Assembly (NCBI GenBank): GCA_964440985.1
Contig: CAYTWE010000001.1
Span: 23,968-87,967 of the forward strand
Direction: 5' to 3'
Length of the DNA stretch: 64,000 nt
DNA from: UBA1731 sp964440985
GTDB lineage: Bacteria; Verrucomicrobiota; Kiritimatiellia; RFP12; UBA1067
Shown in pieces: positions 14,861-25,609 of the stretch. The notes under the pieces are model-generated. The model ran no database searches and was not told the DNA's origin. It saw only the letters and a program-made list of their open reading frames with translations. Positions within the stretch are counted from its first letter, which is position 1. Each line of letters begins with the position of its first letter. The translations under genes and the position numbers were made by a program.

Positions 14861-16948
14861 TCAAGTCGCGGGAACGCCCGCCGCAACATCGCCCGCAGGC
14901 GCAAGCACTCCGCCATCCTTACCGGGTTCGCCAGCGTACAGGATCATCCCCTCGGAGACGCCTACGCTCATCTTGCGCGGCGCAAGGTTGGCGACGAACA
15001 GCACGTCGCGACCGACCAGCTCTTCAGGCTTCGGATATGAACCGCGTATGCCGCTGAAGATGGTACGACGACCGAGCGAACCGGCATCCAGCTCGAACTT
15101 GAGAAGCTTCGAGCTTTTCGGCACCGTCTCGCAGGAAAGCACCTTGCCGACGCGAAGATCCACCTTCTCGAAATCCCCGAACGCAATCTCAGGCTTCAGA
15201 GGCGGCACAGGCGCAGCCGACACTGCCGCCTTCGCCTTGTTCTTCGATGCACGCGATTCATGGGAGACTTCACCGCTTGATGCGGGCTTCACCTTGGCCG
15301 CCTCCACCATCGCCTCGACCTGCTCCGGCATGACGCGTGTGGCAAGATACTCGTACTTGCCGATGGATGCGTTCTCCAAGGTCTTCTGGGCGTCGTCCCA
15401 ACACCACGCGGACTCGCCGAACAGCCTTGCGGCCTTTTCCGCGTAGTCCGGAAGTATCGGCTTGAGGTAGACCGCAAGAATCCGGAACACGTTGAGCGTG
15501 GCGGTGAGCGTGATGCGCGTCGTCTCCGCGTCAGTCTTGCATGTGAGCCACGGCTGGCGACGGTCGAAATACTCGTTCGCGGCATCGGCAACCTTGGCAA
15601 TCTCCACCGGAACCTGCGAGAAGCGCCGCGCCTCGTAATGGGCGGCGATCGTCTCTGCCCTGGACTGCGCCAAGGCCACAAGAGCCTTCCCCTCCTCGTC
15701 AAGCGTACCGAGCCGTCCGCCAAGAGCCGGCACCTTGTTGAGCATCTGCGCACCACGCGATGCGAGATTCGTTATCTTGCCGACGAGATCGGAGTTCACC
15801 CTGAAGGTGAAGTCCACAAGGTTGAGATCCTGGTCGTCTATCGTACCGGGCGCCTTGCAGGCGTAGTAGTATCGCAACGCCTCTGCGGGAAGGTGGTCGA
15901 GATACGTGCGGGCGTTGATGAACGTCCCCTTCGACTTCGACATCTTCTCGCCGTTGACGGTGAGAAAGCCGTGCACAAAAACCTTGGTCGGTGTCTGGAA
16001 GCCGCCGACATGGAGCATTCCCGGCCAGAAGAGACAGTGGAAGCGGATGATGTCCTTCCCGATGAAATGGTATATCTCAGGAGCATCGACCGCCGATGGC
16101 GCGTCGCCAGACGGCCACCATTCCTCAAGCCGTTCGCCGTGGCTCTTGCACCAGTTCGCGAGCGAAGCGATGTATCCGATGGGCGCATCGACCCACACGT
16201 AGAAGAACTTGCCGGGATGTCCCGGAATCTCAAATCCGAAGTAGGGGGCATCGCGACTTATGCACCACCCGCGCAGAGGCTCGCTGAACCATTCAAGGAG
16301 CTTGTTGGACACATCGCTCGTCGTGTGTTCCGGAAGCCATTTGCGCAGATACTCCTTGAACGGCTCAAGCTCGAAGTAAAGGTGTTCTGAATCCTTCACG
16401 GTCGGGACGCTGCCGCAGACGGTGCAGTGCGGATTCCCCAGCTCCTCGGCGGCGTATGTGCTGCCGCACTTGTCGCAGCTGTCGCCATACTGCCCTTCCG
16501 CTCCGCATTTCGGACATGTCCCCTTGACGAAGCGGTCCGGCAGGAACATCCCGCATTTCGGACACCACAGCTGCGGCGAAGTCCTGGTCGTTATCGCCCC
16601 GCTCTTCTCCATGGCGGCAAAAAAGCGTTCGGAGAGTTCCTTGTTCTCGGCGGTGTTCGTGGTGTAGTAGTTGTCGAACGCAACGCCGAAGTCCGTGAAG
16701 TCCTTGAGATGCTGCTCATGGCTCCGCGCAATCAGCGTCTCCGGCGTGATGCCCTCGTTCCGGGCACGGATCATCACCGGAGTGCCGTGCGTATCGTCTG
16801 CGCACACGTAGACGCAGCGGTTGCCGCGCATCTTCTGGAATCGCACCCAGAAATCGGTCTGAAGATACTCGACCAGATGACCGAGATGGATATCCCCGTT
16901 CGCATAGGGGAGTGCGCTGGTGACAACAATCTTCCGTTTTTCCGCCAT
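14861..16948 (-). CDS. metG: methionyl-tRNA synthetase with C-terminal tRNA-binding domain
   Basis: This 695-aa class I synthetase begins KIVVTSALPYANGDIHLGHL (HIGH-like HLGH). Its long Cys-rich zinc knuckle insert has CPKCGMFLPD, CPKCGAEG, CDKCG and CTVCG, so four Cys pairs and the two-zinc type. The KMSKSKGT loop follows. After a linker comes a C-terminal EMAP/Trbp111-like domain (about 590-695) with FEKVDLRVGKVLSCE and NLAPRKMSVGVSEGMIL, which binds tRNA and drives dimerisation. ATG at 16948. Confidence 0.97.
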   Translation of the reverse strand: MAEKRKIVVTSALPYANGDIHLGHLVEYLQTDFWVRFQKMRGNRCVYVCADDTHGTPVMIRARNEGITPETLIARSHEQHLKDFTDFGVAFDNYYTTNTAENKELSERFFAAMEKSGAITTRTSPQLWCPKCGMFLPDRFVKGTCPKCGAEGQYGDSCDKCGSTYAAEELGNPHCTVCGSVPTVKDSEHLYFELEPFKEYLRKWLPEHTTSDVSNKLLEWFSEPLRGWCISRDAPYFGFEIPGHPGKFFYVWVDAPIGYIASLANWCKSHGERLEEWWPSGDAPSAVDAPEIYHFIGKDIIRFHCLFWPGMLHVGGFQTPTKVFVHGFLTVNGEKMSKSKGTFINARTYLDHLPAEALRYYYACKAPGTIDDQDLNLVDFTFRVNSDLVGKITNLASRGAQMLNKVPALGGRLGTLDEEGKALVALAQSRAETIAAHYEARRFSQVPVEIAKVADAANEYFDRRQPWLTCKTDAETTRITLTATLNVFRILAVYLKPILPDYAEKAARLFGESAWCWDDAQKTLENASIGKYEYLATRVMPEQVEAMVEAAKVKPASSGEVSHESRASKNKAKAAVSAAPVPPLKPEIAFGDFEKVDLRVGKVLSCETVPKSSKLLKFELDAGSLGRRTIFSGIRGSYPKPEELVGRDVLFVANLAPRKMSVGVSEGMILYAGEPGKDGGVLAPAGDVAAGVPAT

Positions 16949-16989
16949 TGCCGTGCCCTCTCTTCCTTGTGTCGTACTGTGCCGCCGAA

Positions 16990-19023
16990 CTACTTCGTCA
17001 GCAGACGAAGCGCCCCCGTCGGACAGGCGTCAACGCACATATGGCAGTCTTTACATCCGGAAATCGCCTCCGGAGTGTTGAACTCCGGCTTGATCACCGT
17101 CTTGAAGCCGCGTCCCACAAGACCAAGCAGACCCTTCTTCGCCTTCTCTTCGCATACGCGGACGCAGAGGTTGCAGGTGATGCACTTGCGCTGGTTGCGT
17201 TCGATGCACACGAGGGTGTTCTCCACGAATCCTGGGTGGAACGCCCCGCGCAGACGCTTCGTGTCGGTGCGGAGCAGATTTGCGTAGCGGATGAGCCTGC
17301 AGTCCGCATAGTCATGGCATCCACATTCAAGACACCGCTTCGCCTCGGCCATGGCGACTTCCGGCGACAGCCCAAGGTTGACCTCCTTGAAGTCGTGTCT
17401 GCGCTCTTCCGCAGGACGCTGCGGCATCACCGCCCTCGCAATGCGCTCGCGGTCGGCAAAGTCCTTCTCGGTAAGGTCGCGTTCAGAGATGACAGGCTTG
17501 ACCGGACGGTACTCGCCACCGGCAAGATATGCGTCAACGGCAAGCGCGGCCTCGTTCGCCTGCGCAATCGCGCCGATCGCTATGCCTGCGCCCTTGTTCA
17601 CGGTATCTCCGCAGGCAAACACGCCTGGCAACGTCGTCGCGAAGTTGCCTTCATCTGCGGCGATCGTTCCCTTGGGGGTCTGCGGAAGCGCCTCAAAGCC
17701 GGCAGGGTCGTTGCGCTGCCCGATGGCGGCGATGACGCTGTCGAGGGCAATCTCCTCGAACTTCCCCTCCACCGGCACAGGCTTGCGCCGTCCACGTTCA
17801 TCCGGCTCACCAAGCTCCATCACCTGAAGGCGCATTCCGGACACCTTGCCGTCGCACCCGAGGATCTCGTCAGGAGCGCAGAGGAACTTGAACTTCACTC
17901 CCTCCTCCTCGGCCTCGGTGATCTCCACATCCTCTGCCGGCATCTCTTTGCGGGTGCGGCGATAGACGACAAACACCTCTTTTGCGCCAACGCGCACCGC
18001 CGTGCGGCAAGCATCCATAGCCGTGTTTCCGCCGCCGACAATGGCGACGCGCTCGCCTATGTCGGGAGCCTGTCCGGTCACGACTGCGCGGAGGAAGTCG
18101 ATTCCGCCCCACACGCCTTTCAGGTCTTCGCCCTTCACGCGCATTCCGGTGGACTTCCATGCGCCGTTCGCGACGATCACGGCGTCATAGCGCGCCCTGA
18201 ACTCGTCAAACCCCGCATCACGTCCGATCTTGAAGTTGTTGACAAACTTTACGCCGAGCGACGCTATGGCATCGGTCTCGGCCTTGAGGATCGCCTTCGG
18301 CAGACGGTATTCCGGAATGCCGTAGCGGAGCATTCCGCCCATCTCGGGCATCTGGTCGCAGACCGTGACATCGTGTCCGCGCTGCACAAGCTTAAACGCC
18401 GCAGTGAGGCCGGCAGGTCCGCCGCCGATGATTCCGACTTTCTTGCCGGTTGGAGCCGACACCTTGATGGGATGCTCACCGCCGTTCTCGCGCACCTGAT
18501 CGGCCGCAAAGTATTTCAGCTGGGCGATGGAGATCGGCGCCTCGACAAGACGGCGGCGGCAGGCCTTCTCGCACGGATGCGGACATACCCGGCCGATCGC
18601 CGCCGGCAGAGGAAACGTCTCCTTGATCGTCGCCACCGCATCGGCGAAACGCCCTTCGGCTATCTCCTTCACATACTTCTGGCAGTCTGTGTGGGCAGGG
18701 CAATTCAGCTTGCACGGTCCCTGGCAGTCGCCGTCATGGTCGCCCATGAGCAGTTCCAGCGCAAGGCTGCGGGCCTTGAGTGCGCGTTCGCCGTTCGTGC
18801 GCACGACCATGCCCTCGGAGACCTTCGTCGCGCAGGCGCGGAGCAGTTTCGGACACTTCTCGACCTCAACCACGCACACACCGCACGCGCCGTAGGGATT
18901 CATCTCCTTCATGAAGCAGAGATTCGGAATTTCGATTCCTGCCTTCTCCGCCGCCGCCAGGATCGTGGTTCCTTCCTCCACCGACACCTGGACGCCATCA
19001 ATAGTCAAATTCACGGTTCCCAT
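16990..19023 (-). CDS. GltD/NfnB-like FAD-NAD(P) oxidoreductase with extra Fe-S domains, StnA-like
   Basis: This 677-aa flavoprotein joins several modules. An N-terminal 2Fe-2S ferredoxin comes first (Cys36, Cys47, Cys50, Cys64). A CxxxC/CxxxxxC cluster region follows (CQGPCKLNCPAHTDC, VCPHPCEKAC), as in glutamate synthase small subunits. Then come FAD-binding (KVGIIGGGPAGLTAA) and NAD(P)-binding (VAIVGGGNTAMDACR) Rossmann folds. A C-terminal two-cluster ferredoxin (CITCNLCVRVC, CKDCHMCVDAC) ends it. Next to NuoF- and NuoE-like genes, this matches the third subunit of Stn-type (Sporomusa-type Nfn) electron-bifurcating transhydrogenases. No hydrogenase H-cluster or formate dehydrogenase motif is present. 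ATG at 19023 with GGAAGG upstream, 15 nt after the NuoF-like stop. Confidence 0.9.
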   Translation of the reverse strand: MGTVNLTIDGVQVSVEEGTTILAAAEKAGIEIPNLCFMKEMNPYGACGVCVVEVEKCPKLLRACATKVSEGMVVRTNGERALKARSLALELLMGDHDGDCQGPCKLNCPAHTDCQKYVKEIAEGRFADAVATIKETFPLPAAIGRVCPHPCEKACRRRLVEAPISIAQLKYFAADQVRENGGEHPIKVSAPTGKKVGIIGGGPAGLTAAFKLVQRGHDVTVCDQMPEMGGMLRYGIPEYRLPKAILKAETDAIASLGVKFVNNFKIGRDAGFDEFRARYDAVIVANGAWKSTGMRVKGEDLKGVWGGIDFLRAVVTGQAPDIGERVAIVGGGNTAMDACRTAVRVGAKEVFVVYRRTRKEMPAEDVEITEAEEEGVKFKFLCAPDEILGCDGKVSGMRLQVMELGEPDERGRRKPVPVEGKFEEIALDSVIAAIGQRNDPAGFEALPQTPKGTIAADEGNFATTLPGVFACGDTVNKGAGIAIGAIAQANEAALAVDAYLAGGEYRPVKPVISERDLTEKDFADRERIARAVMPQRPAEERRHDFKEVNLGLSPEVAMAEAKRCLECGCHDYADCRLIRYANLLRTDTKRLRGAFHPGFVENTLVCIERNQRKCITCNLCVRVCEEKAKKGLLGLVGRGFKTVIKPEFNTPEAISGCKDCHMCVDACPTGALRLLTK

Positions 19024-19038
19024 GACCTTCCGTCCCCC

Positions 19039-20792
<1,754 letters not shown>

Positions 20793-20796
<4 letters not shown>

Positions 20797-21281
20797 GATG
20801 CGGACTCCTCCTTGATCTTCCTGACGATCGCCCGCGCCTTTTCGGGCGTGAGGGAGCCGTACGCTGTTTCGTTGATCATCATGACCGGCGAAAGCGAGCA
20901 ACAGCCGAGGCAAGCCACTTCCTTGAGCGAGAACAGTCCGTCCGCCGTCGTTTCGCCATCGCCTATGCCAAGCTCGTCCTGAAGCGCCTTGGCGATGGAA
21001 TCCGCGCCGTTTACGTGACACGCCGTACCCTTGCACAGCATTATCAGGTTTTTGCCGACAGGCTGAAGCCTGAACTGGGTATAGAACGTCGCCACGCCCA
21101 TCACCTTCGCAGGGCTTACCCCCACATGCTCCGCCACGGCGTAGATCACGTCCGTAGGCAGATAGCCATATATCTCCTGCGCCTTCTGCAGAATGGAGAT
21201 CAGGGCATGACCATCGCCCTCGAACTCCTTGAACACTGCATCAAGCCGCGTCAGATCGCTTTTTGCACACGTCTCACACAT
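20793..21281 (-). CDS. NuoE/HydC-like 2Fe-2S subunit
   Basis: This 162-aa thioredoxin-fold 2Fe-2S protein has the family segments ILQKAQEIYGYLP, VGVSPAKVMGVATFYTQF and MLCKGTACHVNGA (Cys-x4-Cys). The second pair is VACLGCC (Cys-x3-Cys, with one extra Cys). It ends YGSLTPEKARAIV as usual. It begins a three-gene operon with NuoF-like and GltD-like genes from a good promoter at 21318-21347. Within such complexes it relays electrons between the NADH site and other clusters. Confidence 0.94.
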
Positions 21282-21317
21282 CGACCGTCTCTTTTCTTTT
21301 TTTGAAATAAAGTTGAA

Positions 21318-21347
21318 ATTATATCACAAGATGCCTCTATTAGTCCA
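21318..21347 (-). promoter_or_regulatory. promoter of the nuoE/nuoF/gltD-like operon
   Basis: On the minus strand, -10 TATAAT (21318-21323) lies 18 nt from a -35-like TGGACT (21342-21347). It is the only clear promoter seen for the long minus-strand run that continues to pheT. Confidence 0.65.
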
Positions 21348-21399
21348 TTCCCCATGCTCTAAATGGCACTTTACTGCATTATCGGCACAATAAACTGAA

Positions 21400-21891
21400 T
21401 CAGCCCCACATCCATGTAGCTGCCGAAACAATCAACGCGGAATACGCCGCCGACACCACGTCGTCGAACAGGACGCCATGCGCATTGTGTATGTTTCGGT
21501 CGATATACCGCGCTCCAGGCAGCTTGATGGCGTCCAGTATGCGGAAGACCACGAACGCCGCCGCGAGTTGCCACCAGTGCGTGAAATTCACCGCAAACAG
21601 CGGCACGCAAAGATAGCCGACGATCTCATCGAGAACGAAGTGGCTTGGATCAGGATCGTTCCAGCGCTTCTGCGCCCACGGAGTGAGAATGTAGTGCACC
21701 GCGGAGAAGAACACCGCTCCCGCAAGGCACCAGATCCGGATGCACATGGGATCCCATTCGCGCCAGAACGCAAGTGCGTGCCACGCCAGACCGACAAGCG
21801 CCCCCATGCTGCCGGGAACTATCGGCGAAAGCCCCAGCAAAAATCCGCTTCCAAGAAAAACCTTGATGAACTCCTTGGCGTCTGCCTTCAT
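21400..21891 (-). CDS. pgpA: phosphatidylglycerophosphatase A
   Basis: This 163-aa integral membrane protein dephosphorylates phosphatidylglycerol phosphate. It shows GLSPIVPGSMGALVG, the acidic FVLDEIVGYLCVPLF and RILDAIKLPGARYIDRNIHNAHGVLFDDVVSAAYSAL, covering the conserved DE and DD pairs of PgpA. Three or four hydrophobic spans are visible. ATG at 21891 with GGGAG before it is chosen over an upstream start inside the GHMP kinase gene. Confidence 0.9.
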   Translation of the reverse strand: MKADAKEFIKVFLGSGFLLGLSPIVPGSMGALVGLAWHALAFWREWDPMCIRIWCLAGAVFFSAVHYILTPWAQKRWNDPDPSHFVLDEIVGYLCVPLFAVNFTHWWQLAAAFVVFRILDAIKLPGARYIDRNIHNAHGVLFDDVVSAAYSALIVSAATWMWG

Positions 21892-21917
21892 CCATTTTCT
21901 CCCTCGCATACCAAACA

Positions 21918-22964
21918 TCACGAACTGCGCCACACCCCATCGCCGGACATCTCCGCATCGTCCGTAACGGCTATCATCGGCCTTAAGGTGCGGCATCCAA
22001 TCTCTCCAAGAGCCGCAGAGAGGCGCGAAAACTGGGCATCGTCCACATACGTGCCGACAATCGCCCCGCCTGAACCGGCGAACTTTGCGCTTGAGCCTGC
22101 ATTTCTCGCCACGTTGACCATGCGCCTGTTTTCGTCCGACACGTCAAAGATTCTGTCCCTGAGATCGAAGTTTGCGTCTATGAGCGCCGGCAGTTCGCCA
22201 GCGCGTCCTGCAACAAGCGCATCGCGCCCTCGCTGGGCTATGTCCGCAAACTCCGTCATGGCGGAAAGGATGTCCGGCCGCCTCTCCTCAAACAGCCGCT
22301 TCACCTTCTTGTGCGCCTTGCCGGACTCTTCGGCGCGGTTGGGATCGTACGCCACATAGAGCTTCGGCAGGAGGGATACGTCAAGCCGCTCGTAGCGGCC
22401 ATACCCGTGATTCTCGACGTATCTGCGGTCGAAGTCCATGAACACAAGGCCGTTGTACATCTGTATCACGCGATCCTGGTAGCCGCAGTTGATGCCAAGT
22501 TCGTCGCGCTCGGCCTCAAGGCACAGGGTGGGCGCATATTCCTCCGGAACCACGATGCCGTAGAACCTCATGAGCGCCTTCAGCATTGCCGTGCAGATTG
22601 CGCTTGAACCGGAAAGCCCCACAAGGCGCGGCACGTTTATCCTGTACTCCGCCGTGAAGTTCCTCGCGGGTATGGCGATGCCACGCTCCATGCAGTACTC
22701 GAAGAAAAGCTTCGCGACGGCCTTCAGCATCCGTATGCCGCCGTAGTAGCCGAACGTGCGCAGATCGTGCACAAGCTGCTCCGGCGAATCGAACATGGCG
22801 TCGTCCACCTCGCCCGGCACGAACCGCATCTTGGACGACTCGGTGAGCCGCAGATCCACGCCGAAGTTTGAGAACGCGAATGAAAGCGTCTTGCCGAAAT
22901 ATCCGTCGCTCGGATTCCCGAGAAGCCCTGCGCGGGCGAAGCTCCTAACCTTGACCGATTCCAT
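21918..22964 (-). CDS. GHMP kinase resembling plant glucuronokinase
   Basis: This is a 348-aa sugar 1-kinase of the GHMP family. The N-terminus VRSFARAGLLGNPSDGYFGK, the GHMP phosphate loop RLVGLSGSSAICTAM, LGINCGYQDRVIQMYNGLV and the C-terminal KFAGSGGAIVGTY match the arrangement I know from plant glucuronokinase (D-glucuronate to glucuronate 1-phosphate). That enzyme has ARVGLLGNPSD, TGLSGSSAI, AGLQDRVAQVYGGLV and KFTGSGGAVV. The next gene is a GalU-like uridylyltransferase, which would complete a route to UDP-glucuronate. Other sugar acids remain possible. It overlaps the GalU-like gene by 20 nt, with GGAGG before its ATG. Confidence 0.85.
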   Translation of the reverse strand: MESVKVRSFARAGLLGNPSDGYFGKTLSFAFSNFGVDLRLTESSKMRFVPGEVDDAMFDSPEQLVHDLRTFGYYGGIRMLKAVAKLFFEYCMERGIAIPARNFTAEYRINVPRLVGLSGSSAICTAMLKALMRFYGIVVPEEYAPTLCLEAERDELGINCGYQDRVIQMYNGLVFMDFDRRYVENHGYGRYERLDVSLLPKLYVAYDPNRAEESGKAHKKVKRLFEERRPDILSAMTEFADIAQRGRDALVAGRAGELPALIDANFDLRDRIFDVSDENRRMVNVARNAGSSAKFAGSGGAIVGTYVDDAQFSRLSAALGEIGCRTLRPMIAVTDDAEMSGDGVWRSS

Positions 22965-23706
22965 TGAACGCCTCCAGTGCCTTTAGATAGCCTTGCGGAT
23001 TCCCGATGTCCTGACGGTGTCCGCGATAGATGTAGCCGAACACCGGCTTCACAGCCATCATGCGGCGGATCGCGTCCGTCAGCTGTATCTCGCCGCCGTG
23101 TCCAGGCGTCTGCGTGGCAAGCAGACCAAAGATGTCCCCGTCAAGCAGATAGCGTCCGGCCACCGCCAGATTGCTCGGCGCATCCTCCTGCCTCGGCTTC
23201 TCGACGAGATCGACGAGCCGCGCCGACGCCCCGGCGGCAAGCGCGGCGTGGTCTTGCTCCACAGCGGCGATGCCGTACCGGCTCACCCTCTCTACCGAAA
23301 CGCGCTCCATGCCGATTACGCTTGCACCGCCATTGGCCTCGGACACCGCCACCATTTCCCGGCTTGGGTTCGGGCCGGTCACAAGTGCATCGCCAAGCAG
23401 TATCAGCGTCCGTTCCGACGCGAAATCCGCCGCCTGCAGAACGGCGTGTCCCAGCCCATTCTGCTCACGCTGATAGACGAACCTGATGTCCACGCCGAAG
23501 TCCGGACTGCCCTCGAAATATCTGCGTATTATCTCCTTGCCCTCGGATATGACCATCACCACGCAGTCCGCACCGGCCTCCACGGCCTCCTCGACTATGC
23601 AGTGGATTGCGGGTTTCGCTCCTATCGGCAGCATCTCCTTCGGCACAACCCTCGTGACGGGCAGAAAACGTGTGCCCAACCCGGCGGCCGGTATTATCGC
23701 AGTCAT
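22945..23706 (-). CDS. UTP-sugar-1-phosphate uridylyltransferase, GalU-like
   Basis: This 253-aa nucleotidyltransferase has MTAIIPAAGLGTRFLPVT and VPKEMLPIG (nucleotide loop and Lys). QNGLGHAVLQAADF, LGDALV and VDLVEKP follow, and it ends GHGGEIQLTDAIRRM and YRGHRQDIGNPQGYLKA. This is the GalU/UGP order. It is about 40 residues shorter than usual GalU. Lying between a glucuronokinase-like and a CapD-like gene, its substrate may be glucuronate 1-phosphate or glucose 1-phosphate. ATG at 23706 is preceded by GGAGGG and sits 1 nt after the upstream stop. Confidence 0.88.
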   Translation of the reverse strand: MTAIIPAAGLGTRFLPVTRVVPKEMLPIGAKPAIHCIVEEAVEAGADCVVMVISEGKEIIRRYFEGSPDFGVDIRFVYQREQNGLGHAVLQAADFASERTLILLGDALVTGPNPSREMVAVSEANGGASVIGMERVSVERVSRYGIAAVEQDHAALAAGASARLVDLVEKPRQEDAPSNLAVAGRYLLDGDIFGLLATQTPGHGGEIQLTDAIRRMMAVKPVFGYIYRGHRQDIGNPQGYLKALEAFNGIGQG

Positions 23707-23707
23707 C

Positions 23708-24979
23708 TCAGTCGTTCCCTCCGTCGCTCGCGAAGATCTTGGTGTCACCCACCCGAACACCATCCTCAAGGCCAAGCTCCTCCTCAAGCTTCTCGCCCGG
23801 ACGTATCCCCGTGAAAACGATGTCTATGTCCTTGTACGGTCGCCACCCTGCCTCCTTTATCATGTCCTCCGCAAGCTTGAGTATGCCTATCGGCTCTCCC
23901 ATGTCAAGCGTGTACACCTTCCCGGACTCAAGCGCGGCGGCGGAAAGCACAAGGCTTACCGCCTCCTGTACGCTCATGAAGTAGCGCGTCATCCGTCGGT
24001 CCGTCACTGTCACAGGTCCGCCGGCGGCGATCTGTTCGCGCCAAAGCTCCACCACGCTCCCGGAACTTCCAAAGACGTTGCCGAATCTGACTACGGTGAA
24101 CCCGGCAGCCAGAACGAACTTCTCGGCTTCACGCTTAGTGCGCCCCATGACGCTGCGCGGATGCACCGCCTTGTCGGTGGAGATGAACACGAACCGCTCC
24201 ACGCCTGCATCCTTCGCGATCTTGACAAGCCTCTCCGTGGCGGCGGTGTTGTTGCGGAAGCCCTCCTCCGGATTCATCTCGACCATCGGCACATGCTTGT
24301 ATGCCGCCGCATGAAGCACGATGTCGGGCTTCCACTCATCGAACAGCTCCCGCATCTTCGCCTCGTCAGACACATCGACCATGAGCGGAACGCATCGTCC
24401 GTCTCCGCCCATCTCATGGTCAATCCTGTACAGGACGTTCTCGCCTCGCTCGACCATCAGCACCTTCGCCGCACCGGCGCAGGCAACCTGCCTCACGATC
24501 TCGCTGCCGATAGTTCCGCCGGCCCCGGTCACAAGAACCGTGCGGCCGGCAAGGACAGGCGGCACCGGAAGGCTTGCCGCCGGTGTCGATGGACATACGG
24601 CAACCCTGTGCGCCTGGCGGAGAAACCTTACGCCGAGCGTTCCGAAGAACGCAAATACGGCATCTATCATCGTGACGGAATATGGCGGTCTCGCCCACGA
24701 AAGACCTGCGTTCGGCATCAGGGCGCGCATCCAGAGCAGCAGCGCCGCCGCAATGCCGAACGCCGCCACGTACTTCGGGATGTCCTTCGCGGCGACGCGC
24801 CAGCGCCATGCGCGATTGAGACCGAACGCGGCAAGCATCGCCACCTGTGCCACGCATACGAATATCGACGAAATGCAGGCCGAACGCCATCCGGCGAGCG
24901 GCTCCTCAAAATTCATCCGTACGCAGAACGCCGCAGCATATGCGGCAAGAAGCACAGCGATGTCTATAACGGCGATCAT
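23708..24979 (-). CDS. CapD/FlaA1-type membrane nucleotide-sugar dehydratase, compact form
   Basis: This 423-aa protein has four predicted membrane helices in residues 1-120. An SDR domain then starts near residue 143: RTVLVTGAGGTIGSEIVRQ, LHAAAYKHVPMVE, FISTDKAVHPRSVMGRTKRE with the TDK/MxxxK catalytic pattern, VRFGNVFGSSGSVV and FTGIRPGEKLEEEL. That is the UDP-GlcNAc 4,6-dehydratase family of WbpM, PglF and CapD. Those proteins are about 590-660 aa and have a second Rossmann domain between the membrane part and the SDR. Here that middle domain is absent and the C-terminus is short. ATG at 24979. Confidence 0.88.
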   Translation of the reverse strand: MIAVIDIAVLLAAYAAAFCVRMNFEEPLAGWRSACISSIFVCVAQVAMLAAFGLNRAWRWRVAAKDIPKYVAAFGIAAALLLWMRALMPNAGLSWARPPYSVTMIDAVFAFFGTLGVRFLRQAHRVAVCPSTPAASLPVPPVLAGRTVLVTGAGGTIGSEIVRQVACAGAAKVLMVERGENVLYRIDHEMGGDGRCVPLMVDVSDEAKMRELFDEWKPDIVLHAAAYKHVPMVEMNPEEGFRNNTAATERLVKIAKDAGVERFVFISTDKAVHPRSVMGRTKREAEKFVLAAGFTVVRFGNVFGSSGSVVELWREQIAAGGPVTVTDRRMTRYFMSVQEAVSLVLSAAALESGKVYTLDMGEPIGILKLAEDMIKEAGWRPYKDIDIVFTGIRPGEKLEEELGLEDGVRVGDTKIFASDGGND

Positions 24980-24994
24980 GGGCGACAGGCGGCT

Positions 24995-25609
24995 TTACGA
25001 TCCCGGATGGCAGGGCTTCCCGCCAGCCTTGCAGAGCGGACACTCGGACGGCTCCCACGTCACGGGCGTCATCTGCACGAGCGAAAACATCGGGATTCTG
25101 CCGAACTTGACCTTGCCGGAACTGCGGTCAACGAGAACGACGACGCCGGCCACCTTCGCGCCGGCCGCCTTCACGAGATCGATGGTTTCCTGGACGCGGC
25201 CGCCCTTCGTGACCACATCCTCCGCGACAACGTACCGTTCGCCCTTCTTGAGGGAGAACCGGCGCATGGCGAGCTTTGTGAGTGGCTTGCCCGCAGCGTC
25301 CTTGCTGTCGCCGTCCTGAACCTTCTCGGCGAACACGCACTTGACGTTGAGCGCACGGGCGACCTCGTGTCCGACGAGTATTCCGCCGACGGCCGGAGAT
25401 ATAACGCCGTCAATTCTCTTGCCAAGCTTGCCGCTCTTGACTGCACGGGCCGTCACCTCCTTGCAGAGCTTCTCCGCAATCCTGGGATAGCGCAGCACGT
25501 TGGCGCACTGGAAATAGCGGTCTGAGTGCAGTTTTGAGCGCAGCTCGAAGTGTCCGGAGAGAAGAGCCCCCGTATCCTCGAAATACTTCATCACCTGTTT
25601 TTCTGTCAT
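24995..25609 (-). CDS. pyrE: orotate phosphoribosyltransferase
   Basis: This 204-aa enzyme forms OMP from orotate and PRPP in pyrimidine synthesis. It has a HSDRYFQCANVLRYP start region, DGVISPAVGGILVGHEVA, the Lys-containing flexible loop FAEKVQDG and the PRPP loop YVVAEDVVTKGGRVQET. A short Cys-bearing C-terminal tail (ECPLCKAGGKPCHPGS) is of a kind seen in several PyrE proteins. Its ATG overlaps the stop of the preceding small membrane protein as ATGA. Confidence 0.94.
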   Translation of the reverse strand: MTEKQVMKYFEDTGALLSGHFELRSKLHSDRYFQCANVLRYPRIAEKLCKEVTARAVKSGKLGKRIDGVISPAVGGILVGHEVARALNVKCVFAEKVQDGDSKDAAGKPLTKLAMRRFSLKKGERYVVAEDVVTKGGRVQETIDLVKAAGAKVAGVVVLVDRSSGKVKFGRIPMFSLVQMTPVTWEPSECPLCKAGGKPCHPGS

